64,000 nt of DNA from Streptomyces sp. YIM 130001 (GCF_003574445.1 NZ_KZ984549.1:310001-374000), one strand, 5' to 3'. Numbered from the stretch's first letter, positions 18,732 to 29,324 are shown. Numbers and translations: made by a program. The notes: generated by a model from the sequence alone, not told the origin.

Positions 18732-18798
18732 CGAGAGCCGACAGCACCTGAGGCGAGGGCCTTCGCTCATCGACCCGCTCGAGCCGGGAAGCCGTGCT

Positions 18799-18828
18799 GC
18801 CGGCGGCCGGCTCGGCTGGGCCGCCGGC
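18799..18828. terminator. Inverted repeat between convergent genes
   Basis: Arms GCCGGCGGCC (18799-18808) and GGCCGCCGGC (18819-18828), separated by ten bases, between the serine hydrolase and PhyH genes. Probable bidirectional terminator. Confidence 0.65.
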
Positions 18829-18829
18829 C

Positions 18830-19690
18830 TCAGGCGTCGCCCATGACCAGGCCCTCGATGGTGTGCTTCTGCGTCAGCGGGGGCAGCTCGTCCACGACCG
18901 GGCAGTCGAGGTGGCGGCGCACCCGCTCGGGCAGCGCTTCCCAGTAGGCGCGTGTGACGGCGGTGTCGTGGTGGTCGCCGTTGTCCGCCTCCGGGCCGTC
19001 GAGGCCGAGGACCAGGACGGGCCGGGACTTCGCCGACTCGTTCTTGGTTCCCCGGTGGATGGTCAGTGCCGTACGCGCCGAAATGTCGCCCCGCTGCGGG
19101 TACTTGCGCACGGCGCGCTCCGCGTAGCGCCCGTAGCGCTCCCGGGGCGGGAACATGCCGTGGTCGAAATCCGGCTCGTCGTCCCACTGCGTGCCCGGCG
19201 CTATCTCGAACGGGCCCATGTCCGGCTCCGTGTCGACGGCGGTGACGTTGAACGCCAGCGAGGTCAACCGGCCCGCACCGCGCGTCTCCTCGGGGCTGGG
19301 GAAGTCGCGGTGCCAGGGCTGGTTGACGGCACCCTCGAGAGGGACGTCGAAACCCAGCTCCACGATGCGGTAGTCCGGGCCGAGCACGGCGGTGGCCACC
19401 GAACGCACCCACGGATGGTCGGCCAGCTCGACGAAGCCGCGCAGTTGTTCGGGGTGGATCTCTACGTAGAAGCGGTTCGGGCCCCGGCCCACGGCACCGC
19501 CCGGCCGGGAACGCGCCTCGGTGAACGCCTGGTCGATGTCCTCACGGAGACGATCCGTCCACTCCGTGGTGAACGCCCCCTTCCGTGCGGTGATGCCGTC
19601 GGTGTAGAGGTTCTCGACATCATGGCCCACCGGGACATCGAGGCTCTCGAGGGCGACACCGGGATAGGCGTGCGGGGTCTGCGTTGCCAT
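18830..19690 (-). CDS. Phytanoyl-CoA dioxygenase (PhyH) family oxygenase
   Basis: A 286-residue Fe(II)/2-oxoglutarate-dependent oxygenase. Iron ligands are visible as H127-x-D129 in WHRDF and His212 in TIHRGTKN, and the 2-oxoglutarate-binding Arg should follow near R223. Members hydroxylate unactivated carbons of small molecules or lipids, and the substrate here is unknown. The ATG at 19690 lies 38 bases from a set of palindromes shared with the divergent LacI-type regulator, which is probably its repressor. Confidence 0.88.
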   Translation of the reverse strand: MATQTPHAYPGVALESLDVPVGHDVENLYTDGITARKGAFTTEWTDRLREDIDQAFTEARSRPGGAVGRGPNRFYVEIHPEQLRGFVELADHPWVRSVATAVLGPDYRIVELGFDVPLEGAVNQPWHRDFPSPEETRGAGRLTSLAFNVTAVDTEPDMGPFEIAPGTQWDDEPDFDHGMFPPRERYGRYAERAVRKYPQRGDISARTALTIHRGTKNESAKSRPVLVLGLDGPEADNGDHHDTAVTRAYWEALPERVRRHLDCPVVDELPPLTQKHTIEGLVMGDA

Positions 19691-19710
19691 TCCTGCCTCC
19701 TTGCAAGCGT

Positions 19711-19746
19711 GGTCGTACCCCTAGATTGCAACGTTGCATGCAACGC
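19711..19746. promoter_or_regulatory. Nested palindromes, probable LacI-family operator
   Basis: Two perfect palindromes overlap: TGCAACGTTGCA at 19728-19739 (with the central CG typical of LacI/GalR operators) and CGTTGCATGCAACG at 19733-19746. A third short one, CTTGCAAG, lies at 19711-19718. All three share the half-site TTGCAA or TTGCAT. They sit between the PhyH oxygenase gene and the divergent LacI regulator. Confidence 0.75.
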
Positions 19747-19806
19747 GGCAAGAGATATCAACTCTTCTTTGCGTGCGGCGACATGGCGTGGTGAAAGGAT
19801 GGCGAC

Positions 19807-20811
19807 GTGAGCAGTCGTCTGAAGGATGTGGCCGCGCGGGCCGGAGTGTCCGTGCGCACGGTGTCGAACGTGGTGAGCGGTACGGCCTCGGTGGCCGCGG
19901 GCACCCGGCGACGGGTCGAGGAGGCGATCGAGGAACTCGGCTACCGGCCCAACCTCGCCGCCCGCAGTCTGCGCGCCGGCCGCACCGGCATCATCGGTCT
20001 CGCCATCCCCGAACTGCACTCGCCCTACTTCGCCGAACTGGCCGGGCGGCTGGTCCGCGAGGCGCAGCGCCGCTCCTGGACGGTGATCATCGACCAGACC
20101 GGCGGCGAGGCGGAGGCGGAAAGGCGCCTGCTGGCACAAGGCGGCGAGCGGGCCATGGACGGGCTGATCATCAGCCCGTGGGCGCTCGACTCCGCCGAAC
20201 TGGCCGCTGCGGCCCCCGGGACTCCGCTGGTTCTGCTGGGCGAGCGCTCCCCGCACGGCGTCGCCGACCGCGTCGCCGTGGACAACGTGATGGCGGCGCG
20301 GGAGGCCACCGAGTTCCTCCTGGCACAGGGACGGCGTCGTATCGCAGCCATCGGCCTGCAGCCTCACCTGCGCAACGGCACTGCGGTGTTGCGCGCGGAA
20401 GGCTATCGGGGGGCACTGCGACAGGCCGGCCTGGAACCCGTCGTGGAGGCCGAGCGCGCGGTCGAGGCGCTGCACCGGGCGGACGGCGCGCGCGCCATGG
20501 CGGAGCTCCTGGACAGCGGGTCAGTACCGGACGCGGTCTTCGCCTTCAGTGACGAACTCGCCCTGGGCGCCCTGCACACGGCCCACACGCGGGGTCTACG
20601 CGTCCCTGACGACATGGCGGTCGTCGGCTTCGACGACATCGAGGACGGTCACTACAGCAACCCTGCCCTGACCACCGTATCCCCGGACAAGCAGCAGATC
20701 GCCGAGCGTTCGCTGCAGTGCCTCGCCGACCGGATATACAGCCCCGGAACTGCTGTACCGCCGCAGGACCTTGTCGTTCCGCATCGTCTGGTGCGTCGGG
20801 CCTCGGCCTGA
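19807..20811 (+). CDS. LacI-family transcriptional regulator
   Basis: A 334-residue repressor or activator with an N-terminal LacI helix-turn-helix (LKDVAARAGVSVRTVSNVV, residues 5-23) and hinge helix, followed by a periplasmic-binding-protein-like effector domain (about 60-330, with GIIGLAIPELHSPYFAEL and FDDIEDGHYSNPALTTV). The effector is probably a sugar or small polyol-type ligand, but it is not identifiable. The GTG at 19807 follows AAAGGA. It probably controls itself and the divergent PhyH dioxygenase through the nested palindromes at 19711-19746. Confidence 0.92.
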   Translation: MSSRLKDVAARAGVSVRTVSNVVSGTASVAAGTRRRVEEAIEELGYRPNLAARSLRAGRTGIIGLAIPELHSPYFAELAGRLVREAQRRSWTVIIDQTGGEAEAERRLLAQGGERAMDGLIISPWALDSAELAAAAPGTPLVLLGERSPHGVADRVAVDNVMAAREATEFLLAQGRRRIAAIGLQPHLRNGTAVLRAEGYRGALRQAGLEPVVEAERAVEALHRADGARAMAELLDSGSVPDAVFAFSDELALGALHTAHTRGLRVPDDMAVVGFDDIEDGHYSNPALTTVSPDKQQIAERSLQCLADRIYSPGTAVPPQDLVVPHRLVRRASA

Positions 20812-20822
20812 CGCACCAGACG
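20785..20822. terminator. Inverted repeat overlapping the end of the LacI gene
   Basis: Perfect 13-bp arms CGTCTGGTGCGTC (20785-20797) and GACGCACCAGACG (20810-20822) with a 12-base loop. The left arm and loop lie inside the last codons of the regulator and the stop codon overlaps the right arm. Confidence 0.65.
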
Positions 20823-20988
20823 GGTCGCCGACCCGTGCCCGTGCACCCCATCTGACGCCGACAGGCCGCTCCCACTCCCCCTGCACGCTGCCGTCCGCGC
20901 TCGCCACCGACCACCACGGCGAGAACCTCCGCGCCTGCACCAGCCCACCGGGACCTGCCGCCTGCCGCCCTCAGTATCGTGACTCGGC

Positions 20989-21885
20989 ATGACGGACACC
21001 GACATCGAGATCACCGCAGATCTGATCCGCGACCTGCTGCGGGATCAACATCCAGACCTCGCAGACCTGGCCATCCGCGAGGTGCCGGGAGGCTGGGGCA
21101 ACCAAATGTGGCGCCTCGGGGACGAGTTGGCCGTACGCGTGCAGCGCATGGACCCCACCCCCGAGCTCCAGCTCAAGGAGCGGCGGTGGCTGCCCGAGCT
21201 GGCTCCGAGCCTGCCGCTCCCGGTGCCGACCCCGGTGCGGTACGGCGAACCGTCCGAGCGCTTCCCCAAGCACTGGACCGTGATGACCTGGGTCCCCGGC
21301 ACACCGCTGGACCACGGTTCGATCAGCCACGGCGACCACGCGGCCGACACCTTGGCGCGCTTCCTCCGGGCGCTCCATGTGAAGGCGCCCGACGACGCCC
21401 CGGTCAGTACGGACCGCGGCTCCCACCCCAGACACTGCACGGACGCCTTCGAGGGCTTCGCCCAGGCCGTCGCCCTCGACGGCATCGCCGCCGACGTGCG
21501 GGCCGTCTGGGGCGAAGCCGTTGCGGCCGACGCGTGGGAGGGCCCGCCGGTGTGGGTGCACGGCGACCTCCATCCCGCGAACGTCGTCGTCTCGGACGGA
21601 ACGCTCGCAGGCATCGTCGACTTCGGCGACCTCTTCGCCGGCGATCCGGCGTGGGACCTCGCCGCCGCGTGGGTACTGCTTCCCGCAGGCACGGCCTCGC
21701 GCTTCTTCGACACGTACGCGCAGGCAGACGAGGCGGCGATCCGGCGCGCCCGCGGATTGGCCGCCATGAAGAGCCTCTTCCTGACGCTCATGGGGCAAAA
21801 CGGAGACCGAGGCCTCCCCGGCGGCAAGCCGCATTGGGGACCAGCGGGCCGGTCAGCACTTGATCGCGTACTCAAAGGCATCTGA
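20989..21885 (+). CDS. Aminoglycoside phosphotransferase (APH)-family kinase
   Basis: A 298-residue small-molecule kinase. The catalytic loop HGDLHPANVVV (about residues 189-199) holds the catalytic Asp, and the metal-binding VDFGD follows near 206-212. The N-terminal lobe has WGNQMWRLG...VRVQR for nucleotide binding. The family includes aminoglycoside, macrolide and homoserine/choline kinases. The sequence alone does not show which substrate is used, and clinical-type resistance should not be assumed. It is monocistronic. Confidence 0.88.
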   Translation: MTDTDIEITADLIRDLLRDQHPDLADLAIREVPGGWGNQMWRLGDELAVRVQRMDPTPELQLKERRWLPELAPSLPLPVPTPVRYGEPSERFPKHWTVMTWVPGTPLDHGSISHGDHAADTLARFLRALHVKAPDDAPVSTDRGSHPRHCTDAFEGFAQAVALDGIAADVRAVWGEAVAADAWEGPPVWVHGDLHPANVVVSDGTLAGIVDFGDLFAGDPAWDLAAAWVLLPAGTASRFFDTYAQADEAAIRRARGLAAMKSLFLTLMGQNGDRGLPGGKPHWGPAGRSALDRVLKGI

Positions 21886-22106
21886 CACCCGGCATTCGAC
21901 AACCGCCTCAGAAACCGGAGGAGTTGGGTGGTTTAGGGGGGCGACGCTGCGGCAACCGGCAACCCGATCGCCGCGACGCCGAGGTGGCGCGCAGTCGGAC
22001 CCTCTGCCGCAAGGGCCCGACCCCGACCTTTCGCGCCGGTCGACGCTGCCCAGGACCGGCGTCCGACATCCGGCGGCCACCGCTCCCGGGCCCACAGCCC
22101 CTCACA

Positions 22107-23958
<1,852 letters not shown>

Positions 23959-24002
23959 GAAGGGAGCGTATCGGCGCCGCCCGGACCGCACGCCAGGCAG
24001 AA

Positions 24003-24018
24003 AGTTGATGCATCAACT
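24003..24018. promoter_or_regulatory. Perfect 16-bp palindrome, probable MarR operator
   Basis: AGTTGATGCATCAACT reads the same on both strands. The TTGATGCATCAA core is a known type of MarR-family operator. It lies between the MarR gene and the divergent GNAT gene, so it could control both sides. Confidence 0.8.
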
Positions 24019-24068
24019 AGATTGGGTTAGCGTGGAGAACGTCCATGCGGAAGGCATCTGGAGGGCAC

Positions 24069-24377
24069 ATGTCGGTGGAAGTGACGGACGCTGCCGAAGC
24101 GAAGCGTTACGAAGCCCGGATCGACGGAGCGTCCGAGGTCGCGGGCATCGCGGATTACATCCGCACGCCGGAACTGATCGCCTTCGTGCACACCGAGGTC
24201 TCTCCGGAACACGAGGGCCGGGGCGTGGGGGCAGCGCTGGTCCGCACCGCTCTCGACGAGGCGCGCGCCGCGAACCTGCGGGTGCTGGCCACCTGCCCGT
24301 TCTTCGCGGGGTGGATCGCCCGGCACCCCGAGTACGAAGACCTGCTGTATCAGTCCCGCAGCAACGTCAAGGACTGA
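24069..24377 (+). CDS. Small GNAT-fold acetyltransferase (YjdJ/COG2388 type)
   Basis: A 102-residue single-domain protein with the acetyl-CoA-binding signature HTEVSPEHEGRGVGAALV (about residues 44-61), followed by RTALDEARAANLRVLATCPF and a W-I-A-R end. This minimal GNAT class has few known substrates. The ATG at 24069 is chosen over 24045 because GGAGGG lies seven bases upstream. It is divergent from the MarR gene across the palindrome at 24003-24018. Confidence 0.85.
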   Translation: MSVEVTDAAEAKRYEARIDGASEVAGIADYIRTPELIAFVHTEVSPEHEGRGVGAALVRTALDEARAANLRVLATCPFFAGWIARHPEYEDLLYQSRSNVKD

Positions 24378-24510
24378 ACACACCGCGGCGTACCGCGACG
24401 CACCTGCCTCCGCCGCCTGCCCCGGCCGGACACCGCCGCGCCGCGCACACAGGAACACCTTCTTCGCCCGCCACGCCCTCTCGCGATCGCCCCGACGACA
24501 GGAAAGTCCG

Positions 24511-24897
24511 ATGGCTGAAGGATTGACCGACAAGACCGGCGCCTCCGTGACGGTCGAGCTGGATCTCACCGGCCCGATCAACGCCTACACCGTGAACCTC
24601 GCCGACGGATCCCCCGCAGGCAGGGCCGAATTCATCGACCCGCCCCGAGCGGGTGACGAGCGGATCTTTTTCCACACCGAGGTGGACGAGGAGTTCGGTG
24701 GCCGTGGTCTGGCCGGGCTGCTGGTGCGTGAGGCGCTCGATGACAGCATGCGCAGGAATCTGACCGTCGTGCCGGTGTGCCCGCTGTTCGCTCGCCATCT
24801 GGCGAAGCACGGCGACGCGTTCGTCGCGAACGGAGGCGTGTTCCGTCGGCCGACGTCGTCCGACATCGCCCTGGTCACGCGCACCGTGGAGGGCTGA
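24511..24897 (+). CDS. Second small GNAT-fold protein, paralogue of the preceding gene
   Basis: A 128-residue protein with the same core as the gene at 24069: FFHTEVDEEFGGRGLAGLLVREALDDS (shown as FHTEVDEEFGGRGLAG), then LTVVPVCPLFARHLAKH. The two share the order of residues at the acetyl-CoA loop and the CP[FL]FA segment, so they look like a tandem duplication that has diverged. Substrate unknown. AGGAAAG precedes the start. Confidence 0.82.
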   Translation: MAEGLTDKTGASVTVELDLTGPINAYTVNLADGSPAGRAEFIDPPRAGDERIFFHTEVDEEFGGRGLAGLLVREALDDSMRRNLTVVPVCPLFARHLAKHGDAFVANGGVFRRPTSSDIALVTRTVEG

Positions 24898-25028
24898 TAT
24901 CCGCGGTCCCGCACATCCGGTGGCGATTCGGTGACGCTCCGACGGTCAACGGGAGCGTAGACGTACTACGGCGGCGGAAGCACTGGCACCGCAGCCCGAA
25001 GCTTGCCCGTCCGGTGAGAGGAACACCC

Positions 25029-26327
25029 ATGCGGTCCGTCATTCCCGACTATCTGGCCGAGGCGCTCGAAGATGCGGAGCCCGATACGTCCGGCGAGCCG
25101 GCCGGATACATCCCCGAGCTCGCAGCAGCGGATCCCGAGCGCCTGGGCGCGGCCTTCGCCACGGTCCAGGGCGAGGTCTACGGAGTCGGTGACGTCGATG
25201 TCGAGTTCACGATCCAGTCGATCTCCAAGCCGTTCGCGTATGCCCTGGCTCTCTCCGATCGCGGATTCGACGCCGTGCTCGCCAAGGTCGGAGTCGAGCC
25301 GTCGGGAGAGGCGTTCAACCAGATCTCCCTGGAGAGCGACACCGGTCGCCCGCTCAACCCGATGATCAACGCGGGCGCGATCACCACTCACTCGCTGGCG
25401 GGCTCGCAGGATCTGAAACCGGCGGAGCGTGTGGAGCGCGTGGTGCAGGGCCTTTCGGCCTTCGCCGGACGCCGGCTGAGGACGGACGAGGCGGTGTGCG
25501 CGTCGGAGATGGAGCACGCACACCGCAATCTCGCCATTGCGCACATGCTCCGCAGCCACGACGTCCTCACCGAGGACCCGAGGTCCGTCGTCGACGGCTA
25601 CGTCCGTCAATGCTCCGTCCTCGTCACCGCGCGCGATCTGGCCATGATGGCCGCGACGTTGGCCAACCGTGGGGTGCATCCGCTCTCGGGTGAGCGGGTG
25701 ATCTCCGAGCGGGTGGTGCGTCAGGTGCTGAGCGTCATGTTCACCTGCGGGATGTACGACGCGGCGGGTGACTGGGCGACCCAGGTCGGCATCCCCGCGA
25801 AGAGCGGTGTGGCCGGCGGCCTGATCGGTGCGCTGCCCGGCCAGATCGGTATCGCCACGTTCTCGCCGCGCCTGGATCCTCACGGAAACAGCGTGCGCGG
25901 GGTGTCCCTGTTCGAACGGTTCTCCTCCGACATGGGGCTGCATGTGATGGGGGTACCGGCCGCCGCGCGCGCGTCCGTGCGCTCCAACCACGTGGTCGGC
26001 AGCGGCCCGGACGCACTACGGGTCCTCCAACTGCAAGGCGGGATCGGCTTCGCCGGTGCCGAGCGGGTGGTGCGCGAGGCCGTGGAATCCGCGCCCCGGG
26101 AGGTCAAGGTCGCTGTGGACCTCACGATGGTCCACTCGATCGACGACGTGGCCCGGCGCATGATCCTGGAGGTCACACGCCGACTCACACTCGACGGCCA
26201 CGAGGTGTACGTCGTCGATCCGGAGTCGATCCTGCCCGATCCCGATCCCGGCGACGGAGGCCGGATCACCGTCGTCCGCACCGTGGAACAAGCCGGACGC
26301 TCGCCGCATGCCGGTGACTCAGGGTGA
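25029..26327 (+). CDS. glsA: Glutaminase with C-terminal STAS domain
   Basis: A 432-residue fusion. Residues 1-305 are a beta-lactamase-fold glutaminase hydrolysing L-glutamine to glutamate and ammonia: nucleophile Ser64 in S-I-S-K67, substrate-site NPMINAGAI near 114 and the later YVRQCSVLVTARDLA and KSGVAGG segments. Residues 325-425 form a STAS domain (VLQLQGGIGFAGAERV, KVAVDLTMVHSIDDVARRM), as in anti-sigma-factor antagonists. STAS-fused glutaminases are known in other bacteria; the STAS part may control oligomerisation or localisation. The ATG at 25029 follows GAGAGGAA. Plain bacterial glutaminases are about 310 residues, so the extra length is the STAS domain. Confidence 0.92.
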   Translation: MRSVIPDYLAEALEDAEPDTSGEPAGYIPELAAADPERLGAAFATVQGEVYGVGDVDVEFTIQSISKPFAYALALSDRGFDAVLAKVGVEPSGEAFNQISLESDTGRPLNPMINAGAITTHSLAGSQDLKPAERVERVVQGLSAFAGRRLRTDEAVCASEMEHAHRNLAIAHMLRSHDVLTEDPRSVVDGYVRQCSVLVTARDLAMMAATLANRGVHPLSGERVISERVVRQVLSVMFTCGMYDAAGDWATQVGIPAKSGVAGGLIGALPGQIGIATFSPRLDPHGNSVRGVSLFERFSSDMGLHVMGVPAAARASVRSNHVVGSGPDALRVLQLQGGIGFAGAERVVREAVESAPREVKVAVDLTMVHSIDDVARRMILEVTRRLTLDGHEVYVVDPESILPDPDPGDGGRITVVRTVEQAGRSPHAGDSG

Positions 26328-26454
26328 CAACCGGCAGCGCACGAACGGGACTTGACGGATAGGCAGCGACGGCGACGGCGCCGCATCGATGGCGAATCCA
26401 TGGCAGTCGAGAGCGGAGGGCGAGCAGGCGCTGTCTCCGCGGAAGAGGAAAACG

Positions 26455-26928
26455 ATGCGTCCGTACTTGGACAAGGTCATGCCCGAGGCGTGGAAGGCCG
26501 CGAGAGCGTTCTCGGCGGCGATCCGCGAGGCGGCGTTGCAGCGCGGACTCTCGCTGCAGGAAGTCGAGTTCATCAAACTCCGTACGTCGCAGATCAACGC
26601 CTGCGCCTTCTGTATGGACCTGCATGCGCGCGAGGCGAGGAAGGCCGGGGCAGCGCAGCAGAAGCTGGACCTGCTGCCGGCATGGCGGGAGACCCAGGTG
26701 TTCGACGAGCGGCAGCGGGCTGTGCTCGCGGTCGCCGAAGCCGTCACCTCACTTCCCACCACCGAGGAGTCGGAGGCCGATCTCGCCGGGGCGCAGTCGG
26801 TGCTCGGCGAGGAGGCCTTCGTCGCGGCCGAGTGGGTGGCGGTCACCATCAACGCCTTCAACCGCATATCGATTCTCAGTCACCACCCGGTGCGTCTCCG
26901 TGACGCGGAGGGGAAGATCGCGCGATGA
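26455..26928 (+). CDS. Carboxymuconolactone decarboxylase / AhpD-family protein
   Basis: A 157-residue all-helical protein with the AhpD redox motif C-A-F-C-M-D-L-H (CxxC followed by His; about residues 46-53) and the QINACAFC context of peroxidase-type members. It is probably an alkylhydroperoxidase or thiol-peroxide scavenger. AGAGG precedes the ATG at 26455, and the upstream in-frame start at 26389 lacks this. Its stop overlaps the start of the pirin gene (ATGA), so the two are translationally coupled. This family is one of the classic partners of ECF41 sigma factors, and two such genes lie 3-9 kb away, but I see no ECF41 motif directly upstream. Confidence 0.88.
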   Translation: MRPYLDKVMPEAWKAARAFSAAIREAALQRGLSLQEVEFIKLRTSQINACAFCMDLHAREARKAGAAQQKLDLLPAWRETQVFDERQRAVLAVAEAVTSLPTTEESEADLAGAQSVLGEEAFVAAEWVAVTINAFNRISILSHHPVRLRDAEGKIAR

Positions 26929-27920
26929 GCAACCTCGAGACGCATCCTCGTCCGGAAGTCCTGGAGCAGGGGGAGCCCTGCACCGCGGTGGAGGTCCTCA
27001 CGCCGCGTCCGGTTCCGCTCGGCGGTGTGCGGGCGACGACCGTGCACCGGACACTGCCGCAGCGGCGGAGGTCGTTGGTGGGGTCGTGGTGTTTCCTCGA
27101 TCACTTCGGTCCCGACGCGGTGTCGGAGACCGGCGGCATGCGGATGCCGCGGCATCCGCACACCGGGCTCGCGACGGTGTCCTGGCTGTTCGCCGGCCAT
27201 GTCGACCATCTCGACTCCGGCGGCAACTCGGCGCCGGTCGTGCCGGGCGAGCTCAACCTGATGATCGCGGGCCGTGGCATCACGCATCAGGAGATCAGCG
27301 GCCCCGACGTGAGCACTCTGCACGGCGTACAGCTCTGGTACGCGCTGCCGGACGAGGCGCGTTTCGGTGAGAACGCGTTCGTGCATCACGTTCCGGAGCC
27401 GGTGGCGCTTCCCGGTGTCACGGCTCGTGTGTTCATCGGCGAACTCCTCGGCTCGGTCTCCCCGGTCGATACGCGGACACCCGACCTGCTCGGTGCCGAA
27501 CTCGTACTGGAGCCCGGCTCCGAGGCCCGGCTCACCGTGCGGGCCGACTTCGAGCACGCCGTCCTCGCCGAGAACGCCGCCGTCACGGTGAACTCGGCCG
27601 CCGTCGACCATCGGTCACTCGCCTACGTCCCACCCGGATCCGAGACGCTGGTCATCACGGCCGGTGACACCGGAGCCCGCGTCATCCTGCTGGGCGGTGT
27701 GCCGTTGGGAGAGCAGATCGTGATGTGGTGGAACTTCATCGGGCGCAGTCACGACGAGATCGTCGAGTTCCGCCGCCGGTATCAGGCCGAGCTCGGTTTC
27801 GAGCCCGCCGATCCTGTCGACACCGGCAAGCCCGCCCTGTTCGGCGAGTTCCCGCCCGGGCAACTGCCGCCGCTGCCCGCGCCGGTGCTGCCGAACTCGA
27901 GGATGCGGCCACGTGCCTAG
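26925..27920 (+). CDS. Pirin-family bicupin protein
   Basis: A 331-residue cupin protein with the pirin N-terminal motif RRSLVGSWCFLDHFGPD...GMRMPRHPHTGLATVSWLF (shown as MRMPRHPHTGLATVSW), containing the clustered metal-binding His residues, then HQEISGPDVSTLHGVQLW. A second, degenerate cupin fills the C-terminal half. Bacterial pirins act as quercetinase-like dioxygenases or as redox-responsive modulators. It overlaps the AhpD-like gene by four bases, which suggests a joint redox-stress role. Confidence 0.9.
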   Translation: MSNLETHPRPEVLEQGEPCTAVEVLTPRPVPLGGVRATTVHRTLPQRRRSLVGSWCFLDHFGPDAVSETGGMRMPRHPHTGLATVSWLFAGHVDHLDSGGNSAPVVPGELNLMIAGRGITHQEISGPDVSTLHGVQLWYALPDEARFGENAFVHHVPEPVALPGVTARVFIGELLGSVSPVDTRTPDLLGAELVLEPGSEARLTVRADFEHAVLAENAAVTVNSAAVDHRSLAYVPPGSETLVITAGDTGARVILLGGVPLGEQIVMWWNFIGRSHDEIVEFRRRYQAELGFEPADPVDTGKPALFGEFPPGQLPPLPAPVLPNSRMRPRA

Positions 27921-27979
27921 TGCGGCGGCGCTCGGAGCGGCATGACGGCAGTCTGTCGTGGCGCAGGTCGATGGCCGGC

Positions 27980-28020
27980 GGCAGGCTTGTACCGATCCGG
28001 GTGATCGGTACAAACTTGCC
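27980..28020. terminator. Inverted repeat between convergent genes, probable bidirectional terminator
   Basis: A perfect core of 11 bp (TTGTACCGATC at 27987-27997, complement at 28003-28013) with the five-base loop CGGGT. The stem can be extended outward by seven more positions with one mismatch and one wobble pair. It lies between the pirin and alginate-lyase-like genes. Because it is also quite A/T-rich for this genome, an operator role is possible. Confidence 0.65.
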
Positions 28021-28040
28021 TCTGGTCGTTCTTCCGTATG

Positions 28041-29324
28041 TCAGGACGGGTTGTCGGCGTGGGTCAGTGTTTCCCAGGCGACGAAGAGGTTGTTGGAGCC
28101 GGACGGGCGCTGCTGTTCGGTGAGACGTCCGGTGCTGTCCATGGGGTGTCCGAGACGGTTGTGCAGGGCGTTGTAGGCGACCTCGGTGATGGGTCCGAGC
28201 TTGTCCTTGAGGCTGCCGCCGCAGAGGTTTCCGGGAACGGGCTCGCCCAGTTGGTACTTGGCGTGCAGGCCGAAGGCGTGCCGCAGTCGGTCGGCGATCT
28301 CCGGGTAGAGGTCCTCACCTTGGATGCGGCTGGTCTCGGCGATGTGCGAGATGGCCGAGAATCCGTAGCCGGCATGTGTGAGGTCGCGGCAGGTCTCCTG
28401 GGACAGGCCGTTCATGAACGTGGACTGCCCGTGCCAGTATTCGATGATCTCGTCGGGGGTGTCCAGTCCGCTGCCCGGGGCGGTCTTCGGCAGGGATCCG
28501 TCGGATTCGAGGTAGAGGTAGGCGGGCACGCGTCCGTGGAACTTCTCGACCGCCTTGTCGTAGACGCTCCGGTCCTCGAGGAAGACGGCGATGCCGATGG
28601 TGGCCTCGACCATCGTCAGCTCCCAATTGCCGTTGCTCTGCGAACCGTTGACCACCTCCGGGAGGTAGACGTCACGCAGCATGGTGCCGAAGCGGTCGGC
28701 GTTCGGCCAGCTGTCGTAGGTGTACTTGATGATCTCGGCGGCGCGCGGCCACGAGGAGGCGGCCCAGCCGGTCTGCAGCGGGGCGTTGGTGTTGGTGTGG
28801 TCCTTGATCACGTCGGACCAGGCGTCCATGATCTCGATCGCCTTCTCGGCGTACTGCGGATCCTCGGTGATGTACCAGGCCAGGGCGAGCGTGTACGCGG
28901 CGATCGCGTCCTCGCGCTCGTCGGTGCAGCCGATGTTCGGGTCCGAGTACGAGCCGCACTCGACGACCTCGCGAGGCTTCGCGGTGCGCGAGAGTGAGGC
29001 GTACCTGCTGTCGAGCATCTCGTCGTAGGCGCCCTTCCAGGGCTGTTCGCCGGCGTTCACCCGCTTGCGTACGAAGTCGAGTTGGGGACGGCTGACCAGT
29101 ACGCCGGGGTGGGTGAACTCGGCCGGGGCGGCGGCCGCCGACGCGGGGGACGGCGCGGGCTCTTCGGGTGCGGCGGAGGCCGGCGCGAGGAGCATCGCGC
29201 CGAGCACGGCGGCCAGTGCCGCGGCGACGGCGAGGAGTAAGGCTCGGGGGCGGCGCAGGGCGCGGGACCGGAGGGCCGGAGTACCGGATCTGGTGCGGGT
29301 CGGGGGTGTGGGGTCGTTGCGCAT
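28041..29324 (-). CDS. Secreted alginate-lyase-family polysaccharide lyase
   Basis: A 427-residue secreted protein. A long basic N-region (residues 1-28) is followed by a hydrophobic segment (29-50) and ASAAPEEPAP, a probable signal peptidase site, then a Pro/Ala-rich linker. Residues 70-420 match the alpha-toroid alginate_lyase domain: ECGSYSDPNIGCTDEREDA near 120, the active-site Asn/Trp segment QSNGNWELTMVEATIG near 228, and the Tyr/His region near 290 to 330 (EYWHGQSTFMNGLSQETCRD, with the key residues H-G-Q-S and R-D-L-T-H). It should cleave an acidic polysaccharide, but alginate itself is not proved. It has a sigma-70-like promoter at 29427-29455. Confidence 0.85.
   Translation of the reverse strand: MRNDPTPPTRTRSGTPALRSRALRRPRALLLAVAAALAAVLGAMLLAPASAAPEEPAPSPASAAAAPAEFTHPGVLVSRPQLDFVRKRVNAGEQPWKGAYDEMLDSRYASLSRTAKPREVVECGSYSDPNIGCTDEREDAIAAYTLALAWYITEDPQYAEKAIEIMDAWSDVIKDHTNTNAPLQTGWAASSWPRAAEIIKYTYDSWPNADRFGTMLRDVYLPEVVNGSQSNGNWELTMVEATIGIAVFLEDRSVYDKAVEKFHGRVPAYLYLESDGSLPKTAPGSGLDTPDEIIEYWHGQSTFMNGLSQETCRDLTHAGYGFSAISHIAETSRIQGEDLYPEIADRLRHAFGLHAKYQLGEPVPGNLCGGSLKDKLGPITEVAYNALHNRLGHPMDSTGRLTEQQRPSGSNNLFVAWETLTHADNPS

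Noticed and set aside
20989..21885. Calling the APH-like gene a clinical aminoglycoside-resistance determinant
   Set aside because: Only family-level motifs are present. The substrate cannot be inferred and many members are ordinary metabolic kinases.
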